DNA of 64,000 nt from Gammaproteobacteria bacterium (GCA_013289615.1 JABCZO010000017.1:23641-87640); one strand, 5' to 3'; shown: positions 51,522-61,776, counted from the first letter of the stretch. Made by a program: numbers and translations. Notes: generated by a model from the letters alone, not told the origin.

Positions 51522-51872
51522 TCACGGTCGTTCTTCCGTGGGGGGGTCCGCGGTATCCGGGTTCAGGATGCCGAACTGGGCGGGGATCAGGGCGTAGAAA
51601 AGGCGAACCTTTTCAGCGCGCACGAGATCCAGCAGCTTGTTGGCTTCCTCGGCCGTCACGATGAACTCGACCTCGACGGTCAGCGCACCGGCAAGCTCAA
51701 AGAAATGGTCTTCGTGGAGCACATGGTGGCGGCCGAAGCCCGCCATTGCACGAAACGCGGAGCCACCGCGAATCCCCAGGTGATTGGCCTGATCGAGCAG
51801 CCACTCCCATAGCAGACGATGCTTGTGGCGAGCGTTCTCGTGAACATAGAACCGGCAGAACGAACCTTGCAT
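51522..51872 (-). CDS. DUF190 family protein
   Basis: 116 residues with the DUF190 layout, a PII-like ferredoxin fold: CRFYVHENARHKHRLLWEWLLDQANHLGIRGGSAFRAMAGFG, HHVLHEDHFFELAGALTVEVEFIVTAEEANKLLDLVRAE. DUF190 genes often accompany the fluoride channel gene crcB, but none is seen here. The exact function is unknown; ligand binding at subunit interfaces is assumed from the PII-like fold. Confidence 0.83.
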   Translation of the reverse strand: MQGSFCRFYVHENARHKHRLLWEWLLDQANHLGIRGGSAFRAMAGFGRHHVLHEDHFFELAGALTVEVEFIVTAEEANKLLDLVRAEKVRLFYALIPAQFGILNPDTADPPTEERP

Positions 51873-52088
51873 GGTTTTGTCCCTGCGTGTCGCCTCAGTT
51901 TCGCAGACAGTTTAGCGCGCCGATACGGGACTTTGACCCGACTTTGGTGCACAGCCGATGCCTAGCCGGGGAGCAAGCGCTATCGGTAGCCCAGACTGCG
52001 CCAAAGCTGGCCCTGGCGCGACCAATGTTCAGCGGCTTGCCGACTTGGTGGGAAGGGACGGCATCGCCCATGGACGAACTGGATCGGC

Positions 52089-52667
52089 CTAGTGCCCCTT
52101 TACGTTGCAGCTTTGCTCGACCAGCGATGGATCTGGCATGTCGAACTGCATCGCTACCTGTCTGCCCTGCTCATCTTTCGCTGTAATGGCGACGGTGCGC
52201 GCTCGAAGAATTTCCTTCAGCGAATGCTTGGGGATGCTGGCAGAAGTGTTGTCCGATGTCGGCGACCATTGTTGCTCCTCTTCTCTTGCAGAATTGTCGG
52301 TTCGATATCGGACTGCAACCTTGGGGAAGTAGGAAATTCCACGAATCTCTTCCGGCTCAACGTAGATGATTTCCAGGGGCGTTCCGACGATAAGGTTCCC
52401 GGCCAGGAACGTACCCCTGGAACGGGGGGACTCCTCAGCGGGAATACAGTCCACGACAAAGGCGGGGCGATTAGGGACTGCATCGCGTGACGAGGTAAGG
52501 AATTTACCCAGCAAGGTAAATCGCGAGTAGCTATAAGCGTCCGCGGCATTTGTCCTTTGCGATTGGCGCCACGCATTCGCCGACACAGGCTGTTGTGGCG
52601 CCGACTCCGCCACGGCGAATGAAGCCCACGCAAGCGGCACGAGCAGAAGCAGTGGTTTTGTTTTCAT
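52089..52667 (-). CDS. exported hypothetical protein
   Basis: 192 residues with a signal peptide (MKTKPLLLLVPLAWASFAVA). The mature chain has two cysteines (VVDCIPAEE and VEQSCNVKG) that could form a disulfide, and mixed beta-strand stretches (GNLIVGTPLEIIYVEPEEI, PKVAVRYRTD, TVAITAKDEQGRQVAMQFD). No family is recognised. It lies alone, upstream of the c-di-GMP island on the opposite strand. Confidence 0.65.
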   Translation of the reverse strand: MKTKPLLLLVPLAWASFAVAESAPQQPVSANAWRQSQRTNAADAYSYSRFTLLGKFLTSSRDAVPNRPAFVVDCIPAEESPRSRGTFLAGNLIVGTPLEIIYVEPEEIRGISYFPKVAVRYRTDNSAREEEQQWSPTSDNTSASIPKHSLKEILRARTVAITAKDEQGRQVAMQFDMPDPSLVEQSCNVKGH

Positions 52668-53054
52668 CGTCCCGTCCTCCTGGTTCGCTAACGAGCGATC
52701 AGCTCAGATTTCAGTCTACTGGCTCAAGATGAAAACCTCCTGAATGCAACGTTAAAGGGCATTCATATCGGCTCGTAGAATCATCGTGTATGTGCAAGCG
52801 CCCGCACCCAACCGATACCTGGGCGCAATGGCGCGTTCGCCCCGAAGGCGGTCGCCCGCGAAAGTTGTGTTGCAGGGCAATAAACGGCCCGAATACGATC
52901 TTCCGGCTCCCGCTTGCCGACAACAGTGCCGTTGGCCCGCAATAACCAGCTCCAAGCTGCAAAACTGGGCGGTTGGAACGCTTGTTGGTTTCCGTCGGCG
53001 CATAGGCTTCGGACAGTCGGGAGCAATCGGGAGGTTTCCCCTGTGCGGTGTTAG
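52668..53054. other. leader region of the PAS-GGDEF gene
   Basis: 387 nt between divergent genes. No gene is seen. It contains the 59-nt conserved element at 52959-53017. Confidence 0.5.
52959..53017 (+). promoter_or_regulatory. conserved 59-nt element upstream of the PAS-GGDEF gene
   Basis: Aligns without gaps to 55147-55205 at 47 of 59 positions, including the 19-nt identical core GTCGGCGCATAGGCTTCGG (52994-53012). It ends 37 nt before ATG 53055. It could be a promoter, a protein site or a structured leader. Confidence 0.5.
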
Positions 53055-54545
53055 ATGCAAGTCCTGAAACCACAAGCGGGTCGCATTGCCGAGAGCGGGC
53101 AATCGAAGGCAGATCTGCACGAGCTCGACCAGGTTCTCGCGCAGGTGCTCGAGCAGACCGGTGAGGCCATCATCGTTAAGGATTTGAACGCGGTCGTCAC
53201 CTATTGGAACCGCGAAGCGACCGCCCTGTATGGTTTTTCCGCACACGAAGCCGTGGGCCAGCCGCTCCGCAAGCTGCATGCCGCCGACCTTTCCGAAGTC
53301 GAATACGCTCGCCTTCTGGAGCGAGTTCGCGCAGGGCGCCTGACGTCGAGCTCCACCGAGCGGCGCAAAAAGAGCGGCGAAATCGTCCGAGTCGACCTCA
53401 AGACATCGCCATTGCTGGACGCGCACGGCAAACTGGTCGGGGAGATCACTGTTGCACGCGACGTCACGGCGCTGCATCGCACCGAAGAGAGCTTGCGCGG
53501 CAACATTCGGGCGTTGGCAGCCACGGTCCGGCAACTCGAAGCGTTCCATCACGACGGCAAGACGCTGTCGCGCATGACCGAGCTGTTGCAGTCGTGCACG
53601 CAGCGCGCCGAGGCCTACTCGATCGTGCGCGAAACCAGCGCGCAATTGTTTCCGCACTCGTCGGGATCACTTTTCATCTTCCGGGAGTCGCGCGACGTGC
53701 TTGAGTACGCGGCATCCTGGGGTCGCAGCCGAGCGCCCGAAGCGGGGCTGGCGCCGGACGACTGCTGGGCGCTGAGACTGGGAAGTCCGCATTTCGTGCC
53801 TCGCAAGGGAGCTATCCGATGCCGGCATGCGCACGAAGATGCAGACAGCTACGCCTGCATGCCGGTTCAGGGACAAGGGCAGACCCTTGGCTTGTTGCAT
53901 ATTGCGGTGGAGGTCAACCCGCGGACCATGCGCCCGGCGCGACCCATCGATCGGCGGCTGCACGCGCTGACCGACAGAGTCGGCCCGGCGCTGGCAAATC
54001 TCAAACTGCGCGACGCTCTGCGCGAGATGGCCCTGCGCGATAGCCTGACCGGTCTGTACAACCGGCGCTATCTGGAAGACGCACTCATTCGCGAGTTGCA
54101 TCGCGCCGAGCGCGGCGCCAAGCCGGTGTCTGTGGTGATGATCGACATCGACCACTTCAAGCAATTCAATGACAATTTCGGCCATGATGCTGGCGATTTC
54201 GTTCTGAGTGCGTTGGCGCGCGCCATCGCGAAAAGCATTCGCCCCTCCGACATTGCCTGCCGTTACGGCGGCGAGGAGCTTGCGATCGTGCTTCCAGACG
54301 CAAGCCTGGAATGCGCCCAAGAGCGTGTCGCCCAGATGCGCGTTGCGATCCGCAATACCAACTCTACCCATCTTGGGCAGGCGCTACCGCCCCCGACCGC
54401 CTCCTATGGCATCGCGGTTTACCCAAAAGACGGAACCAGGCCCGCCGATCTACTCAGGTCGGCGGATCAGGCACTGTATCGCGCCAAGCAAGCGGGTCGC
54501 GACCGGGTTTGTGTGGCAGGGCAAGCGGCGCACGATGCCTCATGA
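53055..54545 (+). CDS. PAS-GAF-like-GGDEF diguanylate cyclase
   Basis: 496 residues without transmembrane helices. The PAS domain spans about 22-140 (EAIIVKDLNAVVTYWNREATALYGFSAHEAVGQPL). A GAF-like region spans about 180-310 (SIVRETSAQLFPHSSGSLFIF...CMPVQGQGQTLGLLHIAVEV). The GGDEF domain spans about 325-490, with MIDIDHFKQFNDNFGHDAGDFVLSALA and active-site RYGGEELAIVLP near 402-412. The PAS half is nearly the same as that of the histidine kinase at 55263, pointing to duplication. c-di-GMP synthesis is expected. Confidence 0.9.
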   Translation: MQVLKPQAGRIAESGQSKADLHELDQVLAQVLEQTGEAIIVKDLNAVVTYWNREATALYGFSAHEAVGQPLRKLHAADLSEVEYARLLERVRAGRLTSSSTERRKKSGEIVRVDLKTSPLLDAHGKLVGEITVARDVTALHRTEESLRGNIRALAATVRQLEAFHHDGKTLSRMTELLQSCTQRAEAYSIVRETSAQLFPHSSGSLFIFRESRDVLEYAASWGRSRAPEAGLAPDDCWALRLGSPHFVPRKGAIRCRHAHEDADSYACMPVQGQGQTLGLLHIAVEVNPRTMRPARPIDRRLHALTDRVGPALANLKLRDALREMALRDSLTGLYNRRYLEDALIRELHRAERGAKPVSVVMIDIDHFKQFNDNFGHDAGDFVLSALARAIAKSIRPSDIACRYGGEELAIVLPDASLECAQERVAQMRVAIRNTNSTHLGQALPPPTASYGIAVYPKDGTRPADLLRSADQALYRAKQAGRDRVCVAGQAAHDAS

Positions 54546-54572
54546 GCGCAGCCAGGCTAGAGCCCCGCATGA

Positions 54573-54992
54573 TCAGGTCGGCAGCAGCGAATAGCTGATT
54601 ACATGGTGCGCTAACAAGTACCCGCCGGAGTCACGACACTCTGCCGTACCGTACGAAGTTCTCTTTCCCAGCTTCAGAATCCGCGCAATGCAGTAGATGT
54701 CTGTCTGGCGCGCGCTGCTCAGAAAAGCAGTCTTCATGTCGGTCGTGACCCAATGCTCGGTTTTACCGCGCTGGGTCATGATTGCCAGCCACATTGCAAC
54801 GTCCGCAGCGCCCATGATCGTCATGCCGCTCACCATGCCGCCAGGCCGCTCTGACGAAGAGGCGTAAGGCACGAGGATGGTGCATTCTCCTGGCGCACAG
54901 GACTGAACAACAAAGCCGTAGGGCTTCAGAAACGCCGCGCCCGCCAGGGTTTGGGTTAGTTCGTCAACGGTACATGCGAGTTCCGGGCTCAT
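54573..54992 (-). CDS. PaaI-type hotdog-fold thioesterase
   Basis: 139 residues of hotdog fold: GFVVQSCAPGECTILVPYASSSERPGGMVSGMTIMGAADVAMWLAIMTQRGKTEHWVTTDMKTAFLSSARQTDIYCIARILKLGKR. The GGMVSG...AD segment is where PaaI/YbgC-like enzymes place active-site residues. It likely hydrolyses an acyl-CoA; the substrate is unknown. It is an isolated minus-strand gene inside the plus-strand c-di-GMP island. Confidence 0.82.
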   Translation of the reverse strand: MSPELACTVDELTQTLAGAAFLKPYGFVVQSCAPGECTILVPYASSSERPGGMVSGMTIMGAADVAMWLAIMTQRGKTEHWVTTDMKTAFLSSARQTDIYCIARILKLGKRTSYGTAECRDSGGYLLAHHVISYSLLPT

Positions 54993-55146
54993 TGCTGCTC
55001 CCTAAGGAAGTATACGACGTAACTAGTTGATTATACGATTATTATCGGCCTGCAGTTCAGCAAATCACAGGCTTCGACACGATTGAAAAAAGCTCCACTG
55101 ATCCGCTACTGCCCATTGCTGGCCAGCCCCATGGCGACCCCATTAT

Positions 55147-55205
55147 GCAAAAGTGGGTGATCGAGACGGTTGTTCGTTTTTGTCGGCGCATAGGCTTCGG
55201 GTAGT
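55147..55205 (+). promoter_or_regulatory. conserved 59-nt element upstream of the PAS histidine kinase gene
   Basis: Partner of 52959-53017, with the identical core at 55182-55200. It ends 57 nt before ATG 55263. Sequence between element and start codon is not conserved between the two loci. Confidence 0.5.
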
Positions 55206-55262
55206 AGTCTGAATTTGTGCCTCGGCTTGGCTAAGCACACTCCAGATCCAGGATGGTGCTCA

Positions 55263-56633
55263 ATGCAAGTCGTCAAGCCACACATGGTCCAGCGCGCCGA
55301 GGAGGAGCGATCGCAGGTTAGCGCCCGCGAACTCGCGCAGGTGCTCGAGCAGAGCGGCGAGGCCGTCATCGTCAAGGACCTGAACGCGGTGGTTACGTAT
55401 TGGAACCGGGAAGCGGCCTCCTTGTACGGCTTTTCCGCAGAGGAAGCCATCGGTCAGCCGCTGCGCAAGCTGCATGCCGCCGATCTCTCCGAGGCCGACT
55501 ATTCGCGCCTGCTCGTGCGCGTTCTTGCGGGACGTCCGACCGCATCGACCACCGAGCGGCGCAAGAAGAGTGGCGAAATCATCCGTGTCGCTCTCAAGAC
55601 GACGCCGTTACTGGACGAGCAAGGCAATTTGGTCGGCGAGATCACGAACGCACGCGACGTCACCGCGATGTATCAGAAGGAAGTGGCCTTGAGCAGAGCC
55701 AAAGATGCGGCCGACGCGGCGCTGCGTGCAAATGAGATGATTACCGGCGAGCTGCGGGCGGCACAAAGCGAGCTAATGACCAATGCCCGCCAAGCCGGTA
55801 TGGCTGAGATCGCCAATAATGTCCTTCACAACGTCGGCAATGTTCTCAACAGCGTCAATGTGTCGGTTGGGGTAATAGGCAACAGGCTGCGCGAATCGAA
55901 ATCGCAGGGACTGGCCAACGTCGTTCGCCTGATGAATGAGCATGCTGCTGACATCGGTGACTTCCTGACGCGCGATGCAAAAGGACAGCGGGTGCTAGGG
56001 TACCTTGATAAGTTGGCCATGGCGCTGGCCACCGAGAGGCGGAGCCTCGTCGGGGAGCTGGAGTTATTGGCAAAGAGTGTAGATCACATCAAGGAAATCG
56101 TTGCCACTCAGCAATCCTATGCCGGTGCGGCCAGTATCGTCGAACCGGTTCGGATCGGCGAGCTGGTGCAAGATGCCGTACGCATGACTTCAGCTTCGAT
56201 GGAACGGCATCAGGTTTCGGTGATCACGCACGTTGCCAGCGTGCCAACGCTTCTGATGGACAAACACCTGATGCTGCAAATCCTGATCAACCTGATCAGC
56301 AACGCCAAGCAGGCGATGCACGGTGTACCCGATCGATTGCATCAGATCACATTGCGAGTGGACGAGCCGGGCGCCGCCGATAAGCACAGCGCCGGTGAGC
56401 GTAGTTTGCGAATTCGAGTCGAGGATAACGGCGAGGGGATCGACGCGGCGAACCTACCCAAGCTCTTTCAGCATGGCTTTACCACGCGCAAGAACGGCCA
56501 TGGCTTCGGCTTGCATAGTTGTGCGCTGGCCGCCCAAGGGATGGGTGGAACACTCTCGGCCGATAGTGAAGGGCGGGGCGCGGGCGCTGGTTTTACTCTG
56601 CAGGTACCGATGAGGATTGCGCCGGTGTCTTAA
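55263..56633 (+). CDS. PAS sensor histidine kinase
   Basis: 456 residues, cytosolic. PAS at about 22-140 is a close copy of that in the diguanylate cyclase at 53055 (VIVKDLNAVVTYWNREAASLYGFSAEEAIGQPLRKLHAADLSE). A linker helix leads to the H-box GMAEIANNVLHNVGNVLNSVNV, with the phospho-accepting histidine in VLHNVGN. The ATPase domain spans about 330-450, with N-box LINLISNAKQAM, DNGEGID and KNGHGFGLHSCAL. Its stop overlaps the next gene as TAATG, making the REC-PAS-GGDEF-EAL protein its probable partner. ATG 55263 is used; an upstream in-frame start at 55215 is possible. Confidence 0.9.
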   Translation: MQVVKPHMVQRAEEERSQVSARELAQVLEQSGEAVIVKDLNAVVTYWNREAASLYGFSAEEAIGQPLRKLHAADLSEADYSRLLVRVLAGRPTASTTERRKKSGEIIRVALKTTPLLDEQGNLVGEITNARDVTAMYQKEVALSRAKDAADAALRANEMITGELRAAQSELMTNARQAGMAEIANNVLHNVGNVLNSVNVSVGVIGNRLRESKSQGLANVVRLMNEHAADIGDFLTRDAKGQRVLGYLDKLAMALATERRSLVGELELLAKSVDHIKEIVATQQSYAGAASIVEPVRIGELVQDAVRMTSASMERHQVSVITHVASVPTLLMDKHLMLQILINLISNAKQAMHGVPDRLHQITLRVDEPGAADKHSAGERSLRIRVEDNGEGIDAANLPKLFQHGFTTRKNGHGFGLHSCALAAQGMGGTLSADSEGRGAGAGFTLQVPMRIAPVS

Positions 56634-58921
56634 TGACTACACCTATCAATAGGCGCGTCCTGTTCGTGGACGATACGCCAACGATCCACGAGGATTTTCG
56701 AAAGATCCTTGCAAACGATGCGGCCGTATCGGATCTTGAGGCAGACGAAGCCGTGCTTTTCGGAACCGCCGCGCGCACAGACTCATTGCAGTTCGAGATG
56801 GCATCGGCATTTCAGGGTGTGGAAGCGCTCGACAAGGTAAAGGCATCTTTGCTCGCAAATACTCCTTATGCCATGGCTTTCGTCGATATGCGTATGCCGC
56901 CTGGCTGGGATGGCGTCGAGACCGTTGAACGGCTGTGGCAGGAGGATCCGAGACTTCAGGTCGTATTCTGCACTGCCTATTCCGACTACTCCTGGAAGGA
57001 GGTACTGGCCCGACTTGACGTGCGCGATCGATTGCTGATCTTGAAAAAGCCCTTCGATGGCATTGAGGTCTATCAGCTTGCCAGCGCGCTGACCACAAAA
57101 TGGGAAATGACCGAACAGGCGGCCTTTAGGATGAACAGCCTGGAGCAGGCCGTCGAGGAGCGGACCCGGGAACTCTCCAACGCCAACATAATCGTTCAGA
57201 ACAGTCCGGTGATCCTATATCGGCTGCGCGGGGAGCCCACGTTCCCTCTCATCTATATCTCACACAACATCACCAAGCTGGGACACGATCCAAAGATATT
57301 GCTGGCCTCGCCCAAGTGGGCGGAAACTCTCATTTATCCGGAGGATCAGGCCAAGGTCGGCGAGGCGATGGCGCGTGTCCTGGTTAAGGATGCTCAAGGC
57401 GCATCCATCGAGTTTCGGCTGTGCACTGGCGATGGCGCACTTCGCTGGGTCGAGAACCGCTACGTCCCGGTGCGTGATCAGGAGGGACGGCTCATCGAAG
57501 TCGAAGGAATTATCATCGACATCACCGAGCGCAAGGCGGCGGACGAGAAGATCACCCTACTGGCACGAACGGACGGGCTCACGGGTCTGGCAAACCGCGC
57601 GACCTTCACTGAGCGCCTCGCCCAGTCCTTCGCGGCAGCCCAACGCGGCGCCCGTCCGTTTGCAATTTTGTATCTCGATCTTGACAAGTTCAAGCCGGTC
57701 AACGATTCCTTTGGCCACCCTGTTGGGGATTTGCTGCTCCAGCAGGTCGCTCAGCGCCTCAAGAGCTGCACGCGGGTAACGGACCTCGTCGCGCGCCTGG
57801 GCGGGGATGAGTTTGCAGTGCTTCAGGGCGAGATCTCGGATCCCGCAAGTGCCGGTGCACTGGCGGCAAAGATACAAACGGCGCTTGGCGCGCCCTTTCT
57901 TCTTGACGGCAACGAGGTGCACATCTCGGCCAGCATTGGAGTCAGCTCCTATGTCGCGAGCAGTCCGGGGCCGGACACAATGCTGGTGCAGGCCGATCTT
58001 GCGCTGTATCGCTCCAAGGACGAGGGCCGCAATCAATATCATTTTCACTCACACGAACTTGATCAGGAGGTGCTCGATCGAGTCAGGCTTGCCGGCGAAG
58101 TAGTACAGGCGATCGATCGGCGCGAATTCGAGCTTCAATATCAACCGCAAGTGGAATTGGCCTCGCAGAATATTGTCGGCATGGAGGCCTTGGTCCGATG
58201 GAACCATCCCACGCGAGGGCGGCTGGCGCCGGGACTCTTCATCCCAATTGCCGAGAAGACGGGTACGATTGTCGCGTTGGGCCACTGGGTACTCGATCAG
58301 GCGTGCCGCCAGATGAGCCTATGGCGCGGTGAGGGTCTGAAGCTCCCCGTGATCGCAGTCAACCTCTCATTGTCGCAGCTCAAGCGCAGTCAGGAACTGA
58401 TACGCGACGTCACCGAGACCCTCGCGAGGTGGGGCCTGGTGCCATCAGACCTGGAATTCGATGTGACCGAGGCAACCTTGGCTCAGTTGACCTGGGCGCA
58501 GAACGACGTCCTGCCGCAGCTGCGTCAACTCGGCGTCAAGATCGCAATCGACGATTTTGGCAGCGAGTATTCGTCGTTCGACTATGTCCGCGCATACCGC
58601 GTGAATCACCTCAAGATCGCCCAATCCTTTATCAACCGGTCCACTACCGACCCAGAGTGTGCGGCCACCATTCGCGCAATCGTCAACTTTGCGCACGATG
58701 TCGGGATTGGCGTCATTGCCCAGGGCGTGGAAACCAAGCAACAGCAAGACCTGCTAACGTCGGCCGACGCCACGACGCAAGCCCAAGGTTTTCGCTTCAG
58801 CAAAGCGGTGGGTGCCGATCGCGCCGGCGATATGTTGCGAGAGGGTCGCATTGATCGCAGAGGCGAATCCTTCACTGACGAGTCGACCCAAGTGCAGGTT
58901 ATTCTGGCGCCAGCGGCATGA
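56633..58921 (+). CDS. response regulator with PAS, GGDEF and EAL domains
   Basis: 762 residues. Receiver at about 5-140 ([19 protein letters not shown]; phospho-acceptor aspartate in [12 protein letters not shown] at about 83; lysine in LILKKPFD). PAS/PAC at about 190-305, ending EGIIIDITERKAADEKI. GGDEF at about 315-470 with the intact RLGGDEFAVLQ at about 388-398. EAL at about 485-740 with MEALVRW, FDVTEATL and IDDFGSEYSS. Both c-di-GMP activities look possible; the EAL loop DDFGTGYS is DDFGSEYS here, which may weaken hydrolysis. It starts on the stop codon of the kinase gene. Confidence 0.9.
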   Translation: MTTPINRRVLFVDDTPTIHEDFRKILANDAAVSDLEADEAVLFGTAARTDSLQFEMASAFQGVEALDKVKASLLANTPYAMAFVDMRMPPGWDGVETVERLWQEDPRLQVVFCTAYSDYSWKEVLARLDVRDRLLILKKPFDGIEVYQLASALTTKWEMTEQAAFRMNSLEQAVEERTRELSNANIIVQNSPVILYRLRGEPTFPLIYISHNITKLGHDPKILLASPKWAETLIYPEDQAKVGEAMARVLVKDAQGASIEFRLCTGDGALRWVENRYVPVRDQEGRLIEVEGIIIDITERKAADEKITLLARTDGLTGLANRATFTERLAQSFAAAQRGARPFAILYLDLDKFKPVNDSFGHPVGDLLLQQVAQRLKSCTRVTDLVARLGGDEFAVLQGEISDPASAGALAAKIQTALGAPFLLDGNEVHISASIGVSSYVASSPGPDTMLVQADLALYRSKDEGRNQYHFHSHELDQEVLDRVRLAGEVVQAIDRREFELQYQPQVELASQNIVGMEALVRWNHPTRGRLAPGLFIPIAEKTGTIVALGHWVLDQACRQMSLWRGEGLKLPVIAVNLSLSQLKRSQELIRDVTETLARWGLVPSDLEFDVTEATLAQLTWAQNDVLPQLRQLGVKIAIDDFGSEYSSFDYVRAYRVNHLKIAQSFINRSTTDPECAATIRAIVNFAHDVGIGVIAQGVETKQQQDLLTSADATTQAQGFRFSKAVGADRAGDMLREGRIDRRGESFTDESTQVQVILAPAA

Positions 58922-58951
58922 GCCCGCCGCTTGGTCACCCGGAGTATTCCC

Positions 58952-60895
58952 GTGGATAGGACCGAGCCAGCCCTCAACCGCCGCATACTCGTCATCGATG
59001 ACAGCGCGGCGATTCATGAAGACTTTCGCAAGATCCTCACGAATCAGGACGATGACGATGTAGCACTTGCTGAGGCCGAAAGCGCTGTCTTCGGCGACTC
59101 CAGAACGAAGAAAAAGCAGCCCAGTTTCGAGCTCGACCACGCGCTGCAAGGCGAGGAAGGGCTCGAGCGGGTGCGCATAGCCCTCGCCGCGGGCCGGCCC
59201 TACGCCGTGGCCTTTGTGGACATGCGTATGCCGCCGGGATGGGACGGGCTGGAGACAATCGGAAAGCTCTGGGCCGTCGATCCCGACCTGCAGGTCGCGA
59301 TATGCTCGGCGCACTCGGACTACGACTGGCTGGACGTCATTGCTCATCTAGGTCATGCGGATAAATTACTGGTTATCGCAAAGCCTTTTGAGATCATTGA
59401 AGTCATGCAATGCGCTACTGCACTGACGCGCAAATGGCACAACGAGCGTATGTTACGCCGTCAAGTGCGAACCCTGGAGCAGGCCGTAACCACGCACTCG
59501 GAGGGATTGGATGTTGCTAACCGGAAGCTGCGCCACGTTGCGACACACGACGCGCTGACGGGTCTGCCGAATCGGATCCTGTTTGAGGATAGGCTCACTC
59601 AAGCAATGGTCCACGCCGAGCGCGAAGGGCGCATCTTTGCCCTGCTTGCGATAAATCTCGATCGATTCAAACTGATCAATGATTCACTTGGTCACCGCGC
59701 CGGAGATGAGCTGTTGCAGGAAGTCGCACGTCGCTTGAGCGGCGTTGCCCGCGATGTCGATACCGTAGTGCGGAGCGGCGGGGACGAATTCATGATGATT
59801 ATAAATCCGGTTACAGGACGGCTCGATGGCGAAGTCGTAGCGACGCGCATTATCGAAGCACTCAAAGTCACGTTGCCGATCACGGGTGTTGAAACGCACA
59901 CGACCCCAAGTATCGGCATCGCTTTTTACCCGGACGACGGCATCACCGTGGAGACTCTGATAAGCCATGCGGATGCGGCCATGTATTGTGCCAAGCAGCG
60001 TGGACGTAACAACGCACAGTGTTTTGAGGCCGGAATGGACACGCAGACACGCGATACGGCACGTCTGCGAAGTGATCTGCATGATGCGATTTCTCTGAGT
60101 CAATTTGAACTCTACTACCAACCAAAAGTCGAGGTCGCCTCGGGGGCAGTGCGTAGCGCCGAGGCCCTGATTCGCTGGCGGCATCCAGAACGTGGTCTGG
60201 TCTCGCCGGCCGAGTTCATCCCATTCGCCGAAGACTGCGGGCTGATCGGAGTGATAGGGGAATGGGTGGTTCGCGAAGCCTGCCGTCAGGCAAAGTCCTG
60301 GCAACGCGCGGGCCTGCCGGCAGTGCGAGTGGCCGTGAACCTGTCAGCATCTCAGTTCCGGCACGGCGGACTCCTGGACATAATCAAACAGGCATTAGGA
60401 GATGCACAGCTTGATCCACAAGACCTGGAAGTCGAATTGACGGAAAGCGCGGTCATGAGCGATCCGGTGGGATCGGTGGCGATCCTCGAGCAACTCAGCA
60501 AGATGGGGGTACTTATCTCGGTCGACGACTTCGGTACCGGATACTCGAGTATCAGTTACCTGAGGCGCTTCCCCATCGATAAATTAAAAATAGACCGGTC
60601 ATTTATTAACGAGATCGCCACACGATCCGACGATGCCTGTATCGTGCGAGCAATCGTGTCGCTTGCCCACTGCCTGAAGCTCAAAGTGGTCGCCGAGGGC
60701 GTTGAGACAGGCGAGCAGCTAAGTATCTTGAAGTCACTCGGGTGCGATCAATATCAAGGCTATCACTTTAGCCCTGCGATCACGGTGGACGCTTTCGAGG
60801 ATCTCCTGCGCAGACAGCAAAACGGCTCCGACGCGAACGCGCAATCGGAGGCCGAACGCACGCACAGTAAGCTTTCGACACTTCGAGTTCGGTAG
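58952..60895 (+). CDS. response regulator with GGDEF and EAL domains
   Basis: 647 residues from GTG 58952, which has GGAG 7 nt upstream; TTG 58931 is less likely. Receiver at about 10-140 ([19 protein letters not shown]; aspartate in [12 protein letters not shown] at about 89; lysine in VIAKPFE). GGDEF at about 190-350 with [12 protein letters not shown] near 273-283. EAL at about 365-620 with [16 protein letters not shown] and [10 protein letters not shown], all catalytic residues present. The receiver is closely related to that of the previous gene, so one kinase (55263) may phosphorylate both. Confidence 0.9.
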   Translation: MDRTEPALNRRILVIDDSAAIHEDFRKILTNQDDDDVALAEAESAVFGDSRTKKKQPSFELDHALQGEEGLERVRIALAAGRPYAVAFVDMRMPPGWDGLETIGKLWAVDPDLQVAICSAHSDYDWLDVIAHLGHADKLLVIAKPFEIIEVMQCATALTRKWHNERMLRRQVRTLEQAVTTHSEGLDVANRKLRHVATHDALTGLPNRILFEDRLTQAMVHAEREGRIFALLAINLDRFKLINDSLGHRAGDELLQEVARRLSGVARDVDTVVRSGGDEFMMIINPVTGRLDGEVVATRIIEALKVTLPITGVETHTTPSIGIAFYPDDGITVETLISHADAAMYCAKQRGRNNAQCFEAGMDTQTRDTARLRSDLHDAISLSQFELYYQPKVEVASGAVRSAEALIRWRHPERGLVSPAEFIPFAEDCGLIGVIGEWVVREACRQAKSWQRAGLPAVRVAVNLSASQFRHGGLLDIIKQALGDAQLDPQDLEVELTESAVMSDPVGSVAILEQLSKMGVLISVDDFGTGYSSISYLRRFPIDKLKIDRSFINEIATRSDDACIVRAIVSLAHCLKLKVVAEGVETGEQLSILKSLGCDQYQGYHFSPAITVDAFEDLLRRQQNGSDANAQSEAERTHSKLSTLRVR

Positions 60896-61016
60896 TAGCG
60901 CAGGCATCCGAGCAACAGTTCTCAGGTGCGCGGCGGACGACGCACAGCAGGCATTTGACAGGCGGGCAGGGCGTGCCGAAGCCGCCGCCCTCGGACCTGT
61001 TCAGGGGCGGAATCCC

Positions 61017-61436
61017 TTAAGACTTCGCTTTCTTCGAAGGTGTCGACTTGCCAGAACTGTTGAGGGTGCCCGCTTGGCGAACGAGCGCCTTGAAGGCGGA
61101 CTCGTCAACTTCTTTTCCTTCGTGAATGTCGATCGCGCGGCGTGTGTTTCCCTCGAGACTCGAGTTGAAGAGACGGGCCGGATCCTTCAGGGACGCGCCC
61201 CTGGCGAAGGTAAGCTTCACGACATTCTTGTAGGATTCGCCGGTGCAGATGATGCCATCGTGCGACCAAACCGGAGTGCCCATCCATTTCCACTCCTCGA
61301 CGACGTCCGGGTCTGCTTCCCTGATGAGCTTGCGCATTCTGCTGAGGGTTTCCCCGCGCCAGTCCCCGAGTTCGGCGATTCTCTTCGAGATGAGCTCCGA
61401 TGCCGACTGGCCCTGGCTCGCGCCCGACTTTTTCAT
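61017..61436 (-). CDS. DUF1801 (YdhG-like) protein
   Basis: 139 residues. The DUF1801 core reads [71 protein letters not shown], followed by a short helix and a basic Ser/Lys tail ([12 protein letters not shown]). The family has a frataxin-like or iron-related fold by structure, but its function is unknown. It is isolated. Confidence 0.85.
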   Translation of the reverse strand: MKKSGASQGQSASELISKRIAELGDWRGETLSRMRKLIREADPDVVEEWKWMGTPVWSHDGIICTGESYKNVVKLTFARGASLKDPARLFNSSLEGNTRRAIDIHEGKEVDESAFKALVRQAGTLNSSGKSTPSKKAKS

Positions 61437-61776
61437 GTTCTCGTCCTAGAAGTTCCAGATATATTTCATTTGCAAGACGGTGAAGGATAGTCACGTAAGA
61501 CTTCAGAGCAATGTTACGGCAAGCGTATAGGCGCGGAAATAGCCAATCGTAATGAGTTTTTCATGGAAGCGTTGATTTGCGGCCAAAGTTGATCCGGTAT
61601 TTGCCGCAAGCTAAGGACGCCTGCCTCCGACGCCGCGGTCTACAGAACCCTCGCGCGCAGGCCGTCCTGACCCGGTGGATTCTCCGCTTCGGTTGGAGAT
61701 CCGACTGAAGAAATGAGCGGCTGCGCGACTCCCGAGCGACTAGACTAGATTTAGTGCAACCATTGACTAGGCAACT
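61437..61776. other. intergenic region upstream of the MFS gene
   Basis: 340 nt without a recognised gene. TTGCGGC at 61577-61583 and GCCGCAA at 61603-61609 form a 7-bp inverted repeat with a 19-nt loop, a possible weak terminator or operator. Confidence 0.4.

Noticed and set aside
52994..53012. A firm call of a c-di-GMP riboswitch at the 59-nt elements
   Set aside because: Only short motif resemblance; the spacing between GCAAA and CGCA parts differs from known examples, and the two copies do not show a convincing shared stem.
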